Part shown: positions 20,301-32,143 of the stretch, one piece after another
How the letters are laid out: the number at the start of each line of letters is the position of its first letter
How positions within the stretch are numbered: the stretch's first letter is position 1
NCBI GenBank assembly: GCA_029834535.1
Contig: JAQMWT010000196.1
Span: 18,620-82,619, forward strand
DNA length: 64,000 bases
DNA from: Chrysophaeum taylorii
Taxonomy: Eukaryota; Sar; Pelagophyceae; Pelagomonadales; Pelagomonadaceae
Direction of reading: 5' to 3'
The notes under the pieces: model-generated
Database searches by the model: none
What the model saw: only the letters and a program-made list of their open reading frames with translations
Told to the model about the DNA's origin: nothing
Position numbers and translations under genes: made by a program

Positions 20301-23300
20301 CTGCGCCGAGGTCAAGGCCCTCCGCCTCGCCTGCTTCGAGGCCTTTGACGACAGCGAAAACGAAAGCGACGACGACGAGAACGAAAAAAACGATGATAAC
20401 GACGACGGCGGCGGCGGCGGCGAAAAGAAAGGGTTTGAGTCGATCGTCGAGGCGGAGGCGGAACGGGACGCGGCGCTCGAGGCGGCGATACGCGGTTTGC
20501 GCGATACGCTCGACTGTAAGCTGCGGTCCGAAGGGGACGACAACGTGGTGCGGCACGCCGACGCGAGCGAGACGCGCGGGGACGTGGTGGGGGCCGAGGT
20601 GGATCGGATCGAGCTCGCGTTCCACGAGCGACTGATCTCGCGGGATCTGCCGAGATCGCTGCGCGCGGGCCGCGTTTTTGGCGAGCTCGGGGCTCTGAGC
20701 GTCGACATCGCCAAGATCGACCGGCTCGAGCGCGACGCCCAGCACGCGCGCGCTTGGGCCGGACGGTGCGGGACGCGCGGCAGCCTCGAGCTCCTGTCGA
20801 CGGCCCAGCTCGTGCTCGCGTGCCGCGCGGCGCTCGCCGACAACGACTGGGCGGGCCTCGCGGCAGCGCTCCACGGGCCCGACGGCGCGGCGGCCGCGGC
20901 GGCGCGACGCGAGGACGCTCCCTTCGTGCGGTTCTGCGCGTGGGCGCCCCATGCCGTGAGCCGCGCGGCGATCGACGCCGCCGACGAGCTGAGGTTGTTG
21001 CGCGACGCCGTCGACGACTACGAGATCTCGACGGCCGCGGCGACCGCGCTCGCGAACCACCGCGTCGGCGGCCGCGTGGGCGCGCTGGACGTTTCGGGCA
21101 CGGACGCGAAGCCGCTCGACGCGGCGATTTCCCTCGCGGCGAGCCGCGGCGGCGGCAAGACGGCGCGCGCCAAGTGGCTCCTCGACGCGGCCGCCGAGGT
21201 CCGCGGCGCGCGTTCGGCGCTCGCTTCCGGAGCCCAAGCAGAGGGGTCGCCGTGGACGACGCGCGAAGCCCTCGGGGCCGCGCGGCTCGCGCGGTCGATC
21301 GCGGCCCTCGCCGAACGGCAGCCCGACATCGCGCAAAACGAGCGCGAGCTCGCGTTCGACGAGCTCGAGCTCGTGCGGCGCACGGCCGAGGCCCGCGAGT
21401 GCGCGACGACGCTCAGGGAGGCCGTCGGCCACGATGCGCACCGGCCGGGCGGTCGCGTCGGCGAGCTCGACGTCGCCGGGTGCGAGAAGTCGATCCCGGC
21501 GCTCCGGGAAGCGCTCAAGCAGGCGCAGCGGCTCGCGGCGCCGACGCCCCACACTACCGCCCTCGCCGAGACGGCCAAGGCGACCCTCCATTTGCGCGAG
21601 GCGTTGGTGCGCCGCGCCGACACCTCGACCGACGACGACCTCGACACGGACCTCGCGACGGCCGTCGCGTCGGCCAAGGATATGCTCCTCAAGCCGCTCC
21701 ACGCGGGGGGCGACGACGACGCGGCGGACGGGACCCACCGCGAGGTCGGGCATCTTTTGGACGCCGAACTCGGGACGGCCGAGCGCGAGCTCCACGACCG
21801 GCGGATCGCGCGGAACGTGGGGCGCGCGCTCGCGCACGGCAGGTGCGAGGGCGCGCCGGCCGACGTGGCCGTGACGGCCAACGAGGCCTCGCTCGCCGCT
21901 CTGGACGCGGCCCACGCGCACGCCCACGAGTGGGCCTCGACGTGCGCGACGCCGCGCGCGGCCGCGCTCAGAGCGGCCGCCAAGGTCGTGCTCGCGTGTC
22001 GTCGCGCGGCCGTCGCGGGCGACTGGGACGGCGTCGCCGAGGAGTTAGCGCGCGCCGAGCCCGAGGCGAGCAGCCTCGGCGGCCACCACGTCCCCAAGGA
22101 GGCGGCCGAGGAGCTCGCGCTGATGCGGCGCGAGGTCGACGACCGCGCGATCGTCCTCGAAACCGTCGACGCCCTCGCGCCGGGGCACGCGATTTCGGGC
22201 GCGATCGGCGCGCTCGACGTGTCGCGGTGCGACGCGGCAGTTCTCGAGGCGTGCCTCCGAGCCGCCAAGCCGCGGCTCGCCAACGCCCAGGCCTCGCCGC
22301 GGGTCGAAAGGCTGTTGTACGCGTGCGCCGAACTCGCGCCCCGACGCAAGTTGCTCGACCGCGGGTCGACGGCCGAGCAAAGGCGCGCGGCGTGGGCGAC
22401 CGCGCCCGCGCTCCGGCCGGCCAACCTGCGCGCGAGCCTCGTCGCGCTCCAGCTCCTCGCGCAGCGCGGGGGCGCCGACTCGGTCGAGGGCGCCGCAGAG
22501 CTCAAGCTTCTCTTCGAGACGGCCGACGCGCGCGCCGCCTGCGTCGCGCTCCGCGAGAGCGTGGAGAATTCTAAACGCGCGACGCGCGGAACGGTCGGGG
22601 CCATCGACGTGCGCGGCGCCGTCGAGGGTTTAGAGGCCGTCGACGCGGCGCTCGAGCGCGCGGCCCGCAAGCAGCGCGCGGGCGTTTCGACGGCGCGCCT
22701 CGAGGCCCTCGTCGCCGTCGCGAAAGCTACGGCGCGCGCGCGGCGCGCTGTGGCGGCCGTCGTCGAGCTCGGCGACGACGCGTACTCGGACCAAGCCATG
22801 ACCGAGCTCCAAGAGGCCGTCGCCGAGGCGCGCGGCGTCGATCTCGCCGCGGCGGCGACGGGCGGTGCCGACGACGACGGCGGCGCCCGTTCTTTGGTGG
22901 GCGCCGAGCTCGACCTCGTCGAAACCGAACTCCACGAGCGGCGCTCGCGGCGGGCGCTCGTGAACGCGACCAAGCCCGGACGGACGCGCGGCCGCGTCGG
23001 CGCGCTCCACGTCGGCGGCGGCGGCGACGACGACGAATCCGCCGCGGCCGAGGCGATCGGCCACGCGCGAACGTGGGAAGCCCGCGGCGCGTGGTCGCCG
23101 GTAGCTCGCGAGCTCCGCGCGACCGTCGAGCTCGTCTTCGCGTGCCGTCGCGCCGCGCGCGAGCGGCGGTGGGCCGACGTCTCGCGCGCTCTAGATTCGG
23201 GCGGCGACTCGTGCCTTTGCCTCGCGCCCGCCTCGGACGCCTTCGTCCGCCTCGTCGGGTCGGCTCCGCCCGCGGCTGCCCGATTCCTCGTCGACGCCGG

Positions 23301-25235
23301 CGACGAGCTCGCCACCCTCAAGGCCCAGGTCGCCGACGACGCGATCTGCCGCGCGTGTAGGGCGGCCCTCGGCGCGGCGCGCGTCGCGGGCGACGTCGGC
23401 GCGCTCGACCTCGCGGCCTGCGACCCCGCGCCCCTCCGCCAGGCCCTCGACCTCGGCGCCAAGTTGGGCGGCGCGCAGTCCCCCAAGGCCGCGTGGCTCC
23501 TCGCGACGGCCGCCGAGGTCGAGGCCTGCCGCGCGGCCCTCCGGTGCGCTGTGGTCGACTGGGGCTCGCAGACGCTCTCTCCAGCGCGCCTCGCCCACGT
23601 CCTTCACGACGAAATGGGGTATCCCGCGGCCGCGACGGCCTTGTGGGGGTCGCCCCTCGACGAGTCGCTCGGGTTCGCCGAGCTGTTCCTCGTGCTCCAC
23701 ACGGCGCGCGCCCGCGCCGTCGCGGGCGCGCTCGTCGCGGCCGTCTGCGACGACAAGTACCGCGTCGTCGGAACCCCCGGCGCGACCGAGCTGAGAGGCG
23801 CGGCCGCGTCGCTTCCGGCGCTCCGGGCGGCCGTCGGCGACGCCGAGGCCCTCCTGGCGCCGACACCCCACACGGCCGCCCTCGCCGAGGCGGCGCGCGC
23901 GGCTCTCCGCGTCCGAGAGAGCCTCGTCGACGCGTCTTCCTCCTCCTCGAAGGACGCGGACAACGACGACGGCGGGGACGAGCTCGCCGGCGGCGGCGGC
24001 GGCGACGACGAGGTGGTCCTGGAGCGCCTCCTCCTCGCCGACAACGCCGAGGTAGCGACGGCTATCGCTGCCGCCAAAACCCTCCTGGACGCGCCGCTTT
24101 TCGCCGGCGACGACGACGACGACGCCGAATCCCGCCGCCGCCGATTCGGGCACGCGCCGTCGACGGTCAAGGAGCTGTTGGGGGCCGAGTTGGCGCTGGT
24201 CGAGGCCGAGTACAACGACCGACGCATTTCGCGCGAGGTCCCGCGAGCTTTGGGGCAGGGCCGGTGCGCGGGCCGCGCGGGCGCCGTGGTTGTGGGCGCC
24301 AACGCGGCGACCCTCGTAACCCTCGAGATCGCGACGCTCCACGCGCGGGAGTGGGCGCCGCGGTGCGGGTCGGCGGCGGCGCAGGAATGGACGCGGACTG
24401 CCGAGCTCGTGCTCGCCTGCCGGTCGGCGGCCGTCGAGGGCGACTGGGACGCCGTCGCGGCCGCGCTCGACGCGGCGCGCCGCCGCGAGAACGCGACGTC
24501 GGCGAAGGCTGCGCCCCTCGGCCCGGGCGCCCCGCCGTCGGCGTCGCCGCGCGCGGCCGTTTCCGTCGTCGGACCCGAGCTCCATCTCCTGCAGGACGAG
24601 GTCAACGACCGTTCCATCATGGTGGCGTTGACGCGGGCCCTCGACGCCGGCGCCGTCGAGGGTTCGGTCGGGGCGCTCGACGCGACGCGCGCCGACGCCG
24701 GGCCCCTCGACCGCGCTCTAGACCTCGCCGCCGAGCTCGGCGGCGCCAAGACCTCGACGACCGATCGCCTCGTCAAGACCGCCGCGGCCGTCGCGCGGTG
24801 CCGGGCGGCCCTCGCGACGGGAGACGCGGCCTGGGAATCCTCGGTGGCGTTGTCGCGGCCCTCGCTCCGCGCGCGCGTCGACGAGCTCGACGCCCTCGAA
24901 GCCGTGTCTTCGGGACCGTCGCGGTCGTCGGGAGACGAGTCCGGCGTCGCGAGCGCGGCGGCAGAGTTGAGGTTGGTGTTGCGGACGGCGGACGCCCGCG
25001 CGGTGGCCGCGGCGTTGCGGGGCGCCGTCTCCGACGAGGGCCGCCGCGTCTCGGGGTTTCCGGGGGCGATAGACGCCCGCGGCGCGGCCGCCTCGATTCC
25101 TCTCCTCGACGACGCCCTCGACGCCGTCAGACATCTCGAGGTCGCGACGCCCCACGTCGAGGCCCTCGCGCGCTGCGCCCGCCTCGCGCGCGCCTGCCGC
25201 GCCGCTCTCGTTCGCGCGACCGAGAATAATCAAGA

Positions 25236-25266
<31 letters not shown>

Positions 25267-27395
25267 TTGGTGGCGGCGCTCGCGGCCGCGAACGACGAGC
25301 TCGAGGCCCCGCTCCACGGCGGCGGAGACGACGACGCGACGCGCACCCACAACGACACGATCGCCTCGCTCCTGGGGGACGAGCTCGGCCTCGTCGAGGC
25401 CGAAGTCCACGATCGCCGTGTCTCCCGCGACATTCCCCGCGCCTTATCCGCGGGACGGTGCGCGGGAGCGCCCGGCGCGATCGAGGTCGAGACGAACGAA
25501 GCGCTCCGGGAGCTCGAACTCGAACGCGCGACAACGCACGCGAGGGCGTGGGTCTGGCGTTGCGCGACGCATACTTCGGCCGAACTCCTCGCCGCCGGCG
25601 AGCTGGTCCTTGCGTGCCGCCGCGCCGCGGCGCGCGGCGACTGGCGAGGCTACGACGAGGCCTGCACCGTCGACGCGATCCTGGCGGCCAAGCGCCAGCG
25701 CGACAACGCCCACCGCGCGGCCTCCTCCCTCGGCTCGAGCGACGCCCTCCTCGGACCCGGCCAGCCCCCCGTCGTCAGCGCGATGGTCCCCCTTGCTGCC
25801 GCCGAAATTTCTCTCCTCCAGGACGAGGTCAACGACCGAGCGATCGTCGACGCGGCCGCCGACGCCCTCGTCGGCGCCTCGAGGGTGCGCGGCCGCGTCG
25901 GCGCCCTCGACCTTTCCCGCGTCTCCCCCGAGCCCCTCGACGCCGCGATGGACCTCGCCGCCAAGCTGGGGGGGGCCAAGACCCAGCGCGCGAAGCGCCT
26001 CCTCGCGACGGCCGCGATCCTCGCCGAGTGCCGCGCGGCGCTCCTCGCGCGCCGCGACGCCTGGGACGGACCCCTCGACCCCGACCGCCTCGCGACGGCC
26101 CTCGCCGACCTCGAGCGCGCCCCCGAAAACCGAAAACTCACCGGCGTCGCCGAGCTCCGGCTCATCTCGGACACGGCCGAGGCGCGCGCCGCGTGCTCGG
26201 CCCTCCGCGCGGCCGTCTCGCTCCCCAAGCATCGCGTATCCGGAACCTGCGGCCTCGTCGACGTCAGGGGCGCCGCGGATTCGCGCGCGCCTCTCGCCGC
26301 AGCCCTCGCCCGCTTCGCAGGCCTCTCGACCCCGACCCCCCACGCCGAGGCCCTCGCGAAGGTCGCCGACGCCTGCCTCCGATACCGCGCGGCCCTCGTC
26401 AGACTCGTCGACGCCGGACCCGACGCCTATGCCGAAACCCTCGTCTCCGACCTCGCCTCGGCCCTCGGCGCCGCCAAGGCATTGTACGCCCTCGACCTCC
26501 GCAGCGCCGGCGACGACGACGCGACCACCAAAGCCGGCGGCGGACCCTCCACGGCCGCCTCCCTCCTCCAGACCGAGGTCGACCTCGCCGAGCGCGAACT
26601 CCACGACCGAAAGATCGCCCACGACATCCCCAAGGCCCTCGCCGAGGGGAGATGCTCGGGCCGCCTCGGCGCCGTCCGCGTTTCGACCGACGCCTCCCAC
26701 GCCCTCCAAGATCTTCACCACGCCGTCAAGCACGCCCGCGAGTGGGCTCCCAAGTGCAACACGCCCCACGCCTCCGAGCTCCTCGCGACGGCCGAACTCG
26801 CCCTCGCCTGCCGCGCCGCCGCTGCTAAACAGGACTGGCGCACGGTCGACCTCGCCCTCCACAACGCCAGCGACGCAAACTCCGCCTCCTCCGCCGCGAC
26901 CCTCCCGCTCGCCGCGCTCGGCCTCCTCGCCCCCCGCGCCCCCGACGACCTCACCTCCACCCTCCGCGACGCCTCCCGCCACAAAACCACCCTCGCTGCC
27001 AAGTCCCAGGACGCGATCGCCCACGACAAGCTCAAGCGCGCCGAGGCCGCCCTCGCCGACGCCAAGGCCGCCCGCGAGCGCGTCGCCGCCGCCTCCGCTT
27101 CGGCCTCCAAAACCAAGGCCGACCTCGACAAGGAGTACAAGGACAAGCTCGCCCGCACCCAGCAGGCCCTCGTGAGTCTTTTTTTTTTGGAACAAAAACG
27201 AATTTTTCCCCTTCTTCTCTCTCTCTCTCTGTCTGTCTCTCTGTCTTCTTCTTCTGCTGATATTCGCTTTCTCCCTCCCAGGCGCGCCGCGACGCCGCGC
27301 GCCGTAAGGCCGCCGCCGCCCACGAGGCTTTGGTCATGGCCGAGCGCGCTCTCGTCTCCTCCCCGCGCCAGTCCCCCACCAAGGCACACAGCTAA
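17302..27395 (+). CDS. Giant EF-hand protein with seven ~420-residue helical repeat units
   Basis: Two exons, 17302-27171 and 27282-27395, give about 3,327 residues. The N-terminus has EF-hand loops: a degenerate one at residues 48-59, and two canonical ones, D95-E106 (DEAMDGEISARE) and D132-E143 (DREGDGVIEFNE). A coiled-coil-like Ala/Glu segment follows (~190-280). Then come seven units, each with three related subrepeats; hallmarks are EL.LL.DEVNDR.I (start), a GALDV turn, LGGAKT, PTPH..AL, LHGGGDDD, a second HDR.I and HAREWA.RCGT..A ending L.CR.A....DW. Acidic runs of Asp lie between subrepeats. The C-terminal ~110 residues are a Lys/Ala-rich coiled coil. No signal peptide or membrane span is seen. 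I do not recognise the family; a calcium-responsive structural or cytoskeletal role is inference. Start chosen at the first ATG before the EF-hand region. Confidence 0.85.
18218..26870 (+). repeat. Seven-unit internal protein repeat of the EF-hand giant
   Basis: Units begin near 18218, 19678, 20983, 22105, 23299, 24574 and 25798, so unit length varies from about 1.12 to 1.46 kb. Every unit closes with the same signature (L.CR.A....DW). DNA identity between units is low although the protein pattern is clear, so the duplications are old and the pattern is kept by selection. Confidence 0.8.
27172..27281 (+). other. Intron of the EF-hand giant gene (110 bp)
   Basis: GTGAGT at 27172 and a pyrimidine-rich tract ending CTCCCTCCCAG at 27281 bound a phase-0 intron. 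Removing it joins TQQAL to ARRDAARRKAA and continues the coiled-coil composition to a stop at 27393-27395, whereas reading through gives a Leu/Ser/Phe-rich tail unlike the rest. Codon usage also supports exon 2. Confidence 0.85.
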
Positions 27396-27402
27396 GAAAG
27401 AA

Positions 27403-27450
27403 CACCATTCTTTCTTTCTTTCTTTCTTTAGAGAGAGAGAGAGAGAGAGT
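27403..27450. repeat. (TTTC)n and (GA)n simple repeats
   Basis: Six tttc-type units followed directly by ten ga units just after the stop of the EF-hand gene, probably in its 3' UTR. Confidence 0.8.
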
Positions 27451-27647
27451 AGTTTCCTGTTTCTTATTACAACAACTTTTTCTGCTTCTCTTCCTGGTTC
27501 TTCTCGCCGCGTTCAGAAGTATATATGTTGTTTTCACCTTTTTTTCAGAGTTATTAGTACTAAACTAAAAATATTAATCGCGGCGAAGAAGTTGTCGTTG
27601 CGCAGCGGCCCGTCCCCTGTGACGAGGCCGCGCGGTGGGCGCCGTCG

Positions 27648-28580
27648 ATGCCTCCCAGCCTCCTGAACGCGACTACCGTGGTCTTCAGGAGCTCGGGGTG
27701 TGGGCTCTGGGGCGTTGTACTGAGGTTTGTCGGCATGCCCCTCGAGAAGGTCGCGCTCTTTGCCAACTCATCGCAGGTAAGCGGCAGCAACCAGCTAGCG
27801 CAGGCGGTGCGACTCACGTTTCGCGACGGCGCGTGGGGACCCTACCGCGTCGTCGGCGGCTCGTCCCTCGTCGCGTGGTTTCTTCAGTACTCGTGCATGT
27901 CGTTCGTCTTCCAAGCCGCCGACCGGGCGCTCTCGCTGGCAACAGGCCTCGACCGCGTCGTCTACGGCGATGCCGTCTACGACGACCCGACGACCCGCGA
28001 ACCCCTCTCCAAGGCCCTCAAGGACGCCGCGGCCGCCGTCGTCGCCGGAGCCGTCGAGTCGGCCGTCTCCAACAGAGCCGAGGTCCAGCGCTACTATGGC
28101 CTTAACAACAGATTCGATTATGGGGCTTTTGGTCCCGCCTTGGCACCGAGCGTCGCCCGCAACGCGATCATGGCGTATTCGGCCTTCGTCGCCACCCCCG
28201 TCGCTTACGCGTGGTTCTGGCCTCGCCAAGCGAAGGACTCGACGTCCTTCTTCGCCTTCGGCCTCGCCCTCAATTGCTTCTTCGGCAACGCCATCGCCGT
28301 CACGATGCAGGCGCTCTGGGGCCACTCCCTCGACGCCCTCGCCACCAACCGAAAACACCCCGCCTATCTTGACGTCCTCCGGGACGGCCTACGCCGGGAC
28401 GGCCCGGCCGCCTTCTTCTCCCCCGCAAAGTGGGGCTCCCGCATTCTCATGAATGCCCCGGCCGAGGGCACCCTCGCCTGGTTCTACAACCGCATCCTGC
28501 CTATCGCCGAGCCTTCCGTTCTGCGCGCGGCCGACGACCTTTACACCACCTTCGTAGTCTCCGCCGCTCGTAAGCAGTAA
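27648..28580 (+). CDS. Mitochondrial carrier-like protein
   Basis: A 310-residue intronless frame with the GC-rich codon use of its neighbours. It has the layout of the SLC25 family: weak P-x-[DE]-x-[KR]-like motif PLEKVALF near residue 32, then FRDGAWGPYRVVGGSSLVAWF, and at the end GLRRDGPAAFFSPAKWGSRI followed by LMNAP, which is the typical FFxG..xRi.xnaP pattern after the third repeat. Hydrophobic helices occur near 65-85, 160-185 and 200-220. Substrate cannot be read. The signature motifs are degenerate, so it is a divergent carrier or a carrier-derived membrane protein. It starts 250 bases after the EF-hand gene on the same strand. An upstream exon cannot be excluded because the first carrier motif lies very near the start. 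Confidence 0.65.
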   Translation: MPPSLLNATTVVFRSSGCGLWGVVLRFVGMPLEKVALFANSSQVSGSNQLAQAVRLTFRDGAWGPYRVVGGSSLVAWFLQYSCMSFVFQAADRALSLATGLDRVVYGDAVYDDPTTREPLSKALKDAAAAVVAGAVESAVSNRAEVQRYYGLNNRFDYGAFGPALAPSVARNAIMAYSAFVATPVAYAWFWPRQAKDSTSFFAFGLALNCFFGNAIAVTMQALWGHSLDALATNRKHPAYLDVLRDGLRRDGPAAFFSPAKWGSRILMNAPAEGTLAWFYNRILPIAEPSVLRAADDLYTTFVVSAARKQ

Positions 28581-30810
28581 CTTAGCGCGCCACGACGTTA
28601 TTATTTATTATTGGGACGCCGGAGTTACCTCGACGACCTGGTGGGCTCCACCCACGGGATTCTTTTTCCCGGTACACCACCGACGTAGGTACGCGGCCTA
28701 AATTCACGACGACGACGCGTGCCTAGATATATCTTTCGAACGCATACATCGGGTTCGCCGGCGCGAGCAAATTCCCCGCCATCGTAGTCGGCCGACATCG
28801 ACGTCTTCGGGGGCCAAACAGACGTCAATTTTTTTTCGATTTCCCTTATTATTATTTACCTGTTGGGCTGCGTTGCCACCTTCTAATTATGAACGAAAGT
28901 TTTTCAGAAGATAGAGAGTAGACTTCCCTTCTTGCGGTGATCGCATCAATAATATTCGAGTCCGAAGCCAGTCGACGTCGCTAAAGACCCTCCGCCTCAG
29001 AAGGGCCTCTAGTAACAAGCATCCTGCGGAAACTGAGCTCATCGACGGCCTCGGACGTTTCCTCGTCGACCATTGGCGACAGTTTTTTTACCCCACAGGC
29101 TCAGCTTCGTGCCTCGAGGGCCGAAGACGGCTGAACGGGATGCTGTCGGCATCGCCCGTCGCAGAGTCAACACGTTGTTATCCCGAAACAATGGCTTTGC
29201 TGCCATGGTCCCCCGCAAGGCTTGGGCAGAAAAGTATCCTCGTTTGCAGACAAATCGGCAGACGCTGCCGTGTTGAGAGAGCCTCTGAGTCGTGTCGTTG
29301 TGGGACTGGTGATGCACCAACTCGAGACCATCGGAGACAGAAACATCACCGACACGCAATTGGGACCCGTGACTATGCATCGAAGAACGAGAGCCGAAAC
29401 ATGCCAGCAAGTGTACGCGTCAGCCAGGCGATCTCAGCAAGGCGGGAATTTCATACAACAAAGCTTCTTAGCTCGTTCGTCTGTGTCCCGAAAGCCAACA
29501 AAGCCTGGAGGAACCATGCAACGGTACTCACATCGACAATTCAACCGATGCTACCCATGGGTTTCACTGACGTGCTTATCATGCTTATCACTCTGCGATG
29601 CCTGCAGTGAAGGTCAACAAGCTCCCGATAACGGCAGGATACCCCTTAAGAGCACTACTTTGGACTTTGTCCAGCGAACATGAGCGAAATCTACGACCCA
29701 TAATTAGACACCTATGTCTGCGGGGTGTCCGTGACCCGTCAACGTCTACGCTTCGTCTGCCCCCTCACTTGCTGTTCGCATTTGCAGGTCAGCTGTGGAC
29801 GAATTAACTGCAAGCTTCACCAGAACAACCACGAATCGCGCGGAGGATGCCACCCGGCTGTCTGTGAGCATGCAAGCCTCTCGATTGACATGTGATATCA
29901 TTGTCTGAAAGGCAGTTAGCACGGCTTGGTGCGTGTAAGGCAGAATTCCAAGCAACACGCTCGTCGCAGTTCAGCAAGATCGCCGAGCGATCCATCTGCG
30001 GGAACGTGGACGCAGACACCCGTAGTCGAGTGCGCCGTCTACTGGAGTGTCGTAGTTCGAACCTGCGTCGAGGTGAATCCTTGGTTTTCAACGCCAGCTG
30101 GGCGTAGAGTTTGCATCGCACAAACAATGGCGCCTGACGCAAGCATCCTTGTTTGCCGAAATCGAGTGAAGGTTGAGCCAAGTCGCGTGGCTTTGTGCGA
30201 CTTGTCGCACTTGAGCAAGACGAGGCCCGTCAATCTCCTCGTCATGCACCAAAGTTGCTTTGAAGGCTCTGCCACCCTTAGTTGCAGCACTCGATGATCA
30301 CGGCGGTTGGTGCGCGTGCCAACTTCTGAGCTGTCACCCGCCTCGCCCATCGTCCTGGGGGGGAACGTTGCTGAGTCTCATTCGGGGAATGCTAGACGCC
30401 AGTGGATGTCGACACATGCTCGCAGCGTTTGCCGCGGTGACGCTCGACGGCGAAAGTGGGTAACGAGTGCTGCAACTAAGGGTCCCCCCCGTCGTTCCAG
30501 CTATACTGCCCCCTCGGAAACAACGGCCCCCTCGGAAACAACGAGTTGGATAAAAATATTTCGACTCGTCGAGTTTGATGCCGACGAAATATGTCGATTG
30601 TCGAATTGGGTACGCAGTCTAAAGGCGATTACGTGCATGCCGCCAGAAACGCCAACGCCAAACTGCGTCCGGGTACCAATACCTGCGACGGCCATACCAC
30701 TCCTGAGCGACGCAACGACCTGTAGCTCGGCGCTGAACATCAGGCATGCCGATTCAATGTATGGCTGCTTTACGCCGCTCCATATTTACGCATTAAGATC
30801 GCGCACGACG
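28581..30810. other. 2.2 kb with no gene recognised
   Basis: Open frames up to ~170 residues exist on both strands but none shows a domain, the codon bias of local genes, or similarity to the repeats in this window. Its right end meets an LTR start at 30811. Confidence 0.4.
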
Positions 30811-30946
30811 TCCAGAGAGTAACACCTTTATCGTATATGACTCTCTGGTACTCCAATACACGACTTATGGTCCACAGGACCACTCCTTACTTCTTTTCTC
30901 TTGAAGGTTTTCTCTCCAAGTCCTAATCACGGCTTTCCCTCACACA
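30811..30946 (+). repeat. Copia LTR fragment, 5' part
   Basis: Starts TCCAGAGAGTAACACC as element B LTRs do, then carries the subtype A block gtatatgactctctggta, actccttacttctttt and ggttttctctcc. It stops at cggctttccctc, where a minus-oriented LTR piece begins. Confidence 0.7.
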
Positions 30947-30989
30947 AGTAGGGAATACGTTCCTTACTTCCCAGGGACAATAGATCCCT

Positions 30990-31917
30990 TGTCAACCGCG
31001 GAGGAGCGCGGACCACCTGACATGACGGCCAGCTCGACTGCGTCCACTGCAGCGTCAAAGAGGCCGGCATCCCACCCCTGTCCGAGGTTTTCGGCATCTT
31101 TGCTGACGTCGTCGCCCCTACCATTCGCACGCGCCTCTACGGCCGGTACCGAGGCAATCTCGCCCGTCGCCACGTCGTCCCAGACATCCTCACCACGCTC
31201 GACAACAAGGAGCAGCTCTACGACATCAAAACCCTCGCTTGGGGTTCGTTCTACACCGCCCACGCCCTCCATCCCTCCCACCCGTCGCCTGTCGATCGGC
31301 GCGCAGCGCAAGTCCACTCCGAATACCTCGCTCACGCCCGCTGCATCGACGCCATCATCCCCCAGCCGGGTACAGCACCACCGCCTGGCTTCTTGGGCCC
31401 TGTCGAACAGCGGCTACGTAGCTACGGCACCGTCGCCGGCCTCGTCTTTGGTGCCTTCGGTGAGGCCAGCGCGGCGTGCCACGCTCTCGCCCAAACATGC
31501 GCAGAGCGCATCGCTGCGCGAACCTGGGTGGCAAGCGGCTGCACCAACTTCACAGAGGCAAAGGCGGCCCAAACTCGCCGCATCTACCGTGAGTGGGGGA
31601 TCGCCAACGCATTAGGCCGGGCTCGCTGTGCCCTCACCGCCCTCACCCATGTCGCCGCCTCGGGGAACCCCACCCAGGCCGCCCGGTCCCAGCAGGACGT
31701 CGCCCTTCGTCGCACATACGTCCGGCGGCAGCATGTATATACGACCTACGGGCGGGGCCCGTCCTCTCTTCGCCTGCCCCACGACTCGGCGATGACCCCA
31801 ACTAGGTCCCGCGTACTTATCTCCGCCCGTCAGGCACATCCCTCCTGCCCCACAAACCCACCACGTCCTTCATGCCCCCCACACACACCCCCCTCTTAGC
31901 AGTCGACATTTAAAGAC
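30990..31917 (+). mobile_element. LINE-like family 1, longest copy in the window
   Basis: About 0.93 kb with one frame open from about 31050 to 31897, without a start. It encodes FADVVAPTIRTRLYGRYRG, a GAFGEASAACHALAQ block, AAQTRRIYREWGIANALGRA and ALRRTYVRRQ. Blocks like FGEAS..VHAL followed by an RR.WG.A..RA helix are common near the ends of algal mobile-element polyproteins; the function is unknown. The copy ends TTAGCAGTCGACATTTAAA and is bounded by GACAATAGATCCC (30977-30989) and GACAATATATCCC (31915-31927), a 13-bp target duplication with one mismatch. It is truncated at its 5' end, so any reverse transcriptase is not seen; LINE nature is inferred from truncation and target duplications. 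Confidence 0.7.
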
Positions 31918-32143
31918 AATATATCCCTGAGAAGATTTCACACTGACAACGAGGACCAGAGCTACTGCCAAATAAACAATAGACTCTGGACCTTACGGCA
32001 CGCATGGGCGGATTTCGCCTAGTGTTGGATAATAACACTAGACGAGGCTCATTGCCCAGGAAGAAGAAAGCGGAAGGAAGGGAAGGGGGCAAGCCGTGTT
32101 TACTCGGAGAGAAAACCCTCATAAGGGAGAGATGTAAGGAGTG

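Noticed and set aside
17487-20348. A 953-residue open frame overlapping the EF-hand gene in another plus frame
   Set aside because: It is Arg/Gly-rich text caused by the extreme GC bias of the real gene; it lacks domains, and the main frame has the EF-hands and repeats.
19021-21927. A 968-residue antisense frame (also 21018-23486 and 23191-24585) in the EF-hand gene
   Set aside because: Antisense frames stay open in GC-rich codons that avoid TA-containing triplets on both strands; composition is Arg/Ala/Ser-rich without motifs.
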